Assembly (NCBI GenBank): GCA_003454975.1
Contig: DMST01000282.1
Coordinates: 19,495-30,093 of the forward strand
Direction: 5' to 3'
DNA: 10,599 nucleotides
From: Cytophagales bacterium
GTDB taxonomy: Bacteria > Bacteroidota > Bacteroidia > Cytophagales > Cyclobacteriaceae
Each line of letters opens with the position of its first letter. The stretch's first letter is position 1. Of this stretch, positions 7,186 to 10,599 are shown one piece after another. Below the pieces are notes generated by a model that saw only the letters and a program-made list of their open reading frames with translations, had not been told where the DNA came from and searched no databases. Made by a program: the position numbers and the translations under genes.

Positions 7186-7317
7186 AAAAAATAGTTATGC
7201 TTTCAATTTTAAATATAAATGAAAACTTATGGAAATCATCGCACACTTTTGCTGCCGAAAGAACGACTCCCACTGAAGGAGTCCAACAACACAACGCTAT
7301 CACAAAAAATCAACGGT
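7186..7317. promoter_or_regulatory. Divergent lysR/dabB control region with AT-rich dyad
   Basis: This region should hold promoters for both genes and the LysR operator. An AT-rich imperfect dyad spans 7201-7224: outer arms TTTCA/TGAAA are perfect, and 9 of 12 positions are symmetric overall. It also holds a T-N11-A spacing (T7207 to A7219), as in LysR boxes. On the minus strand TATATTTA (7217-7210) resembles a Bacteroidota -7 element (TAnnTTTG) about 25 bases before the lysR start. On the plus strand CACTTTTG (7244-7251) is a weak match to the same element. These are single-sequence impressions without a clear -33 partner. Confidence 0.4.
7265..7283 (+). other. Stem-loop in the presumed dabB leader
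   Basis: GACTCC (7265-7270) and GGAGTC (7278-7283) are a perfect inverted repeat with a 7-base loop, 34 bases before the preferred dabB ATG. It has no T tract, so it is not an obvious terminator. It could affect mRNA stability or translation, or arise by chance. Confidence 0.3.
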
Positions 7318-8961
7318 ATGAACGAAAGCATACTATCACTCTGGGTACTTTCTTCACCCTTATTATTGATTCTCATCTCTTTGTATTCTAGAACCCAATC
7401 CGGGGCTTCCTGTTTAGGCATCAAGCAAGGTTTACGCCTGGCAAGTGGAGTAAATTTCCTCACGGCTACTTTGGGAGGTTTCCTGGTATGGCAATTCGGC
7501 ACGGTAGACAGTCTCCGTTTGGGAGGAAGTCTAGGCCTGGAGATTCGGCTAGATACACTCAGCTTGCTTATGTTCAGTATGATTGCTGTGCTCAGCTGGG
7601 TCATCTTCCGTTTTAGCATCGGCTATCTGGAAGGAGACAATCGGCACGGCCTCTTTTTGGGCCGGATGGCGCTTACCGTTGCCAGTGTACAGTTGCTGGT
7701 ATTGGCAGGCAACGCTACCCTGCTTTGGCTGGCTTGGGTAGGCACTAGTTTGGCCTTGCACCGGCTACTCGTTTTCTATCCGGGTCGTCACAAGGCACAA
7801 ATGGCCGCCCGCAAGAAGTTCATCATGGCTCGCTTTGGCGACCTCTTCCTGGGCGGCGCGCTGCTACTCCTCTATGTAGGTACAGGTACTGATCAGCTGA
7901 GCGGCATTTTCGCAGCGGCCACTTCGGGCACATTGGCCGGTGGCATTCAAGAAGGTGCAGCCCTGCTGCTAGTACTGGCTGCCATCTTTAAATCAGCACA
8001 GTTCCCCACCCACAGCTGGTTGGTAGAGGTCATGGAGACTCCTACGCCGGTTTCGGCCCTGCTTCACGCGGGTTTACTCAATGCCGGCCCCTTCCTCATC
8101 ACCCGCTTTGCCATAGTAATGGACGGCACCACCGTAGGTCCGGCCTTCCTAATTGTGGTGAGTGCCTTTACCGCACTCTTTGCTTCGGCAGCTTTTCTTA
8201 CCCAGCCTTCTGTAAAAACGGCTTTGGGTTATTCTAGTGCCGCCCACATGGGATTCAGTCTGCTTTCGGCCGGGCTCGGAGTGTACGCCGCAGCCATGCT
8301 GCACATGGTAGCTCACTCCTTCTACAAGGCTCACTCCTTCCTGTCTTCCGGCAGTGTGATCGACCAAGTGCGCACGCAACGGGTAGCCATGCCCAAGCGC
8401 ATGAAAAGCCCCGTGCGCATTGCCGCCAGTCTTTTTCTTAGCTTCGCCATCTGCTGGGGCATTGCCATGCTACTAGGGGTGTCTCCACTAGAAAACCCTG
8501 CCCTGCTGGTAGTAGGTACTTTGGTCATGCTAGGCCTTACACAGCTATTCGCTCCGGTAATGGACAGCCGCCGCAGTGGCCGGGCACTCGCCATTGCTAT
8601 GGGACTATCCGCAGCAGTAGCCACCTCCTTCTTTGTGCTGGAAGGCACCATGCATCGCTACCTAGGTACGCAGGTACCGGCTCATGCCTCAGCCCCTGGC
8701 TGGATGCAAGTACTCATGTACACCGTGCTGGTTGTATTTTCCGTAGCCATCCTCTTACAGGTGCTGGCACCCACGGCCAAGGCCTACCCTTTCTGGCACC
8801 GCATGGGTATACACCTGCGCAATGGTTTCTATGCCAACAGCGTACTGGACTCTTGGTTAGGCACCTTCCGCATGGAGCAACCGCTAACGGTTCCCCAACC
8901 CAAGTTGGCCACCCCACCTTCTCAGCCCACCCCCTCTACTCCAGAAGAAGTAGCGGTATAA
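7318..8961 (+). CDS. dabB: DabB: NuoL-like membrane subunit of the DAB inorganic carbon transporter
   Basis: A 547-residue polytopic membrane protein of the NuoL/Mrp-antiporter family (Proton_antipo_M). In DAB complexes this subunit conducts cations and powers one-way CO2 hydration by DabA in the cytoplasm. Strings of hydrophobic helices cover most of the length. The stretch LLWLAWVGTSLALHRLLVFY followed by AARKKF is distinctive of DabB rather than complex I NuoL. The antiporter core follows: IFKSAQFPTHSWLVEVMETP with Lys225 and Glu240, SALLHAGLLNAG with His250, then SSAAHMGFSLLSAG and HMVAHSFYKAHSFL. The C-terminal RNGFYANSVLD and a Pro/Thr-rich tail also fit DabB. The frame is open back to an ATG at 7219, but the 33 extra residues are polar and would precede the first helix, so the ATG at 7318 (MNESILSLWVLSSPLLL) is preferred. 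The dabA gene follows after 32 bases, indicating an operon. General annotation may call it NADH dehydrogenase subunit 5 or L. Confidence 0.92.
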   Translation: MNESILSLWVLSSPLLLILISLYSRTQSGASCLGIKQGLRLASGVNFLTATLGGFLVWQFGTVDSLRLGGSLGLEIRLDTLSLLMFSMIAVLSWVIFRFSIGYLEGDNRHGLFLGRMALTVASVQLLVLAGNATLLWLAWVGTSLALHRLLVFYPGRHKAQMAARKKFIMARFGDLFLGGALLLLYVGTGTDQLSGIFAAATSGTLAGGIQEGAALLLVLAAIFKSAQFPTHSWLVEVMETPTPVSALLHAGLLNAGPFLITRFAIVMDGTTVGPAFLIVVSAFTALFASAAFLTQPSVKTALGYSSAAHMGFSLLSAGLGVYAAAMLHMVAHSFYKAHSFLSSGSVIDQVRTQRVAMPKRMKSPVRIAASLFLSFAICWGIAMLLGVSPLENPALLVVGTLVMLGLTQLFAPVMDSRRSGRALAIAMGLSAAVATSFFVLEGTMHRYLGTQVPAHASAPGWMQVLMYTVLVVFSVAILLQVLAPTAKAYPFWHRMGIHLRNGFYANSVLDSWLGTFRMEQPLTVPQPKLATPPSQPTPSTPEEVAV

Positions 8962-8993
8962 CCCTTCCCTTTTCCTAATATTTTACGCTTCGC

Positions 8994-10599
8994 ATGACTG
9001 ATCCTAAAACTTCAGCGCACACCGGATGGTCTACTAAGACCCTAAAAACGAGCCTGGAAAAGGCGGCCAAAAAGATTGCTCCGCTATGGCCTCTGGAAAG
9101 CTTCGTGGCCGTGAATCCCTACCTGGGGTTGAGCCATCTCACCTTTCGGCAAGCCGCTCAGCGCCTATCGAAAGTAGGCGGGGGTAACATGACGTTGCCT
9201 ACGGACTTTTACCTCCGTGCGCTAGAAAACGATGAGGTGCGCCGCTCGGATGTAAAGACCGTTTTGGACCGCCATGACGCAAATGACAAGCGTCGGGTAG
9301 AGAATTTCTTGTACGAAGTAAATACCGATCCTGAGGATACGACGACACTACCGGAAGTAAGCAGCCTAACGGACGTAGCCACGGCGGTGACCCGCAAAGA
9401 TTGGAACCAATGGACGGTGGATCTGCTCTCTTCTTGGGCGTCGGTATATTTTGATCAGGGCCAACTGGCGTGGAATACGGCCAAAGGTGCTGGACTCTAC
9501 CAGGCATGGCGTGCCGAAGCGATGGTCAATCGTACGCCCGACGTACACGGACTGCCCGGTTTCCGGCAGGTAGCCAAGGGCTTGCCGGAAGATCCGATGC
9601 AAGCCGCCCAATTTGCCCTCAAGGTACTGGGCCTCCCTTCTGTAGGTATCGATTTGTACTTGCACCGTTTGCAAACCCGAATCATGGGCTGGAGCTCATA
9701 CGCAGGTTATTTGGACTGGCAGGCGGGGCTCTATGAGCGATCGGAAGGTACGGCACAGATAGAATGGCTTACCGTGCTGCTTTGCGTGGAGGCACTACTG
9801 CTCCAAAGCATGGCCCACACCGAGGTACCCACAGAATGGGAGGCCCTGCGGGTACGTTTGATGCACTTGGCCGTAGAAGAAAGTGTGGATTTGGCCCTTT
9901 CTGAGCGCTTGGTACTGCAAGAGGCTTACGACCTGGCGGCCCAACGCAAGATCATAGAGCAATTCCCCGCCGAAATTCCACTGAACCGATCCATCCTTCC
10001 CAAGGCACAGGCCGTCTTCTGTATCGACGTGCGGTCGGAAGTGTACCGCCGTCACCTGGAGCAAGCCTCTCCTGATATGGAAACCCTGGGTTTTGCGGGC
10101 TTCTTCGCCTTTCCCATAAAATACCAACCCATAGGCCACAGCCACGGACGGGCGCAATGTCCCGTGCTATTGCCTGCAGGGCCTACGGTGCAGGAAACGC
10201 TGGCCGACCCTATAGCTAACGAGAAGGCCACACAACGCCGTACTGTGTTGCAGCACGTAGGAAAAGCCTGGAAGGGCTTCAAGAAAAGCGCTGTATCCTG
10301 CTTTGGCTACGTGTCACCCGTTGGCCTTTCTTTCCTGCCCAAGCTGATTACCGATTCGCTGGGTGTGACCCGACCGGTAGCCCATCCGGACCGCCAGGGG
10401 CTGACTCGCCACGAGCATCACCACAAAACGGTAGATCTGGATTCAGCAGCCGGCATACCTTTCGACCAGCAGGTAGGGCTGGCACAAAATGCACTAAAGG
10501 CCATGTCACTCACCGAAGATTTTGCCCGTTTGGTGCTCATCGTTGGCCACGGGGCTAACACGGTTAACAATCCTCACGCCTCAGGGCTGGACTGTGGGG
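8994..10599 (+). CDS. dabA: DabA: DUF2309 zinc-binding subunit of the DAB inorganic carbon transporter, 3' truncated by window edge
   Basis: The frame is open from ATG 8994 to the end of the window (535 full codons; the C-terminus lies outside). It belongs to DUF2309/PF10070, the DabA family: a cytoplasmic protein thought to hydrate CO2 to bicarbonate at a beta-carbonic-anhydrase-like zinc site, driven by ion flow through DabB. The N-terminal APLWPLESFVAVNPYLGLSH is the family hallmark. The predicted active-site residues are all present: Cys343 and Asp345 in VFCIDVRSE, His519 in IVGHGANTVNNPHASGLDCG, and Cys534. The 15-residue His-Cys spacing equals that of Halothiobacillus DabA (Cys351, Asp353, His524, Cys539). 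There is no signal peptide or membrane helix, as expected. It lies 32 bases downstream of dabB on the same strand. Full DabA proteins run to about 800 residues or more, so roughly a third is missing here only because the window ends. Codon use matches dabB. Confidence 0.95.
   Translation, partial: MTDPKTSAHTGWSTKTLKTSLEKAAKKIAPLWPLESFVAVNPYLGLSHLTFRQAAQRLSKVGGGNMTLPTDFYLRALENDEVRRSDVKTVLDRHDANDKRRVENFLYEVNTDPEDTTTLPEVSSLTDVATAVTRKDWNQWTVDLLSSWASVYFDQGQLAWNTAKGAGLYQAWRAEAMVNRTPDVHGLPGFRQVAKGLPEDPMQAAQFALKVLGLPSVGIDLYLHRLQTRIMGWSSYAGYLDWQAGLYERSEGTAQIEWLTVLLCVEALLLQSMAHTEVPTEWEALRVRLMHLAVEESVDLALSERLVLQEAYDLAAQRKIIEQFPAEIPLNRSILPKAQAVFCIDVRSEVYRRHLEQASPDMETLGFAGFFAFPIKYQPIGHSHGRAQCPVLLPAGPTVQETLADPIANEKATQRRTVLQHVGKAWKGFKKSAVSCFGYVSPVGLSFLPKLITDSLGVTRPVAHPDRQGLTRHEHHHKTVDLDSAAGIPFDQQVGLAQNALKAMSLTEDFARLVLIVGHGANTVNNPHASGLDCG

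Noticed and set aside
8331..8651. 106-residue minus-strand ORF within dabB
   Set aside because: The plus strand here encodes conserved membrane helices of DabB; the opposite reading is Ser/Thr/Arg-rich and unlike a real protein.
7318..8961. Respiratory complex I subunit NuoL
   Set aside because: No other complex I genes are nearby, the partner gene is DUF2309/dabA, and the LAWVGTSLALHRLLVFY region matches DabB rather than NuoL.

Overview
The window looks like a chromosomal segment from a Bacteroidota bacterium, perhaps of a Saprospiria/Lewinella-like or cytophagal lineage; that narrower placement is a guess. The evidence is a typical Bacteroidota pairing of a LytS-type kinase with a LytTR regulator, a piece of a type IX secretion (T9SS) C-terminal sorting domain, moderately high G+C, and A-rich start regions without clear Shine-Dalgarno sequences. 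I saw no tRNA, rRNA, CRISPR array, insertion sequence or phage gene.

Left part (1-2484, all plus strand): the 3' end of an alpha/beta hydrolase gene is followed by a two-gene signalling operon, a four-helix membrane histidine kinase (His_kinase/HATPase) and a LytTR response regulator, whose start and stop codons overlap by 4 bases. A GC-rich hairpin follows the regulator gene.

Middle (2485-3158): this is a decayed region. It holds an orphan 36-codon piece of a T9SS sorting domain on the minus strand, and a doubtful plus-strand ORF whose coding-like signal changes frame at a G run. Both look like gene remnants.

Centre (3159-6200): a very large (1013 aa) Tat-exported multicopper oxidase has all four copper-binding motifs intact, plus an unusual C-terminal tail of about 145 residues. 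A strong stem-loop terminator lies between it and the convergent gene downstream.

Right part (6292-10599): a LysR-family regulator gene (minus strand) is divergent from a two-gene operon for a DAB-type inorganic carbon pump. The operon encodes DabB, a NuoL-like ion-conducting membrane subunit, and DabA (DUF2309), a cytoplasmic zinc protein related in mechanism to beta-carbonic anhydrase. DabA runs off the right edge, but all four expected active-site/zinc residues (Cys343, Asp345, His519, Cys534) lie inside the window. The layout suggests that the LysR protein controls DAB expression from the A+T-rich intergenic region, so that the cell takes up CO2/bicarbonate when carbon is limiting, as in known lysR-dab clusters. 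The multicopper oxidase is separated from this operon by its terminator and by opposite transcription, so a functional link is not implied.
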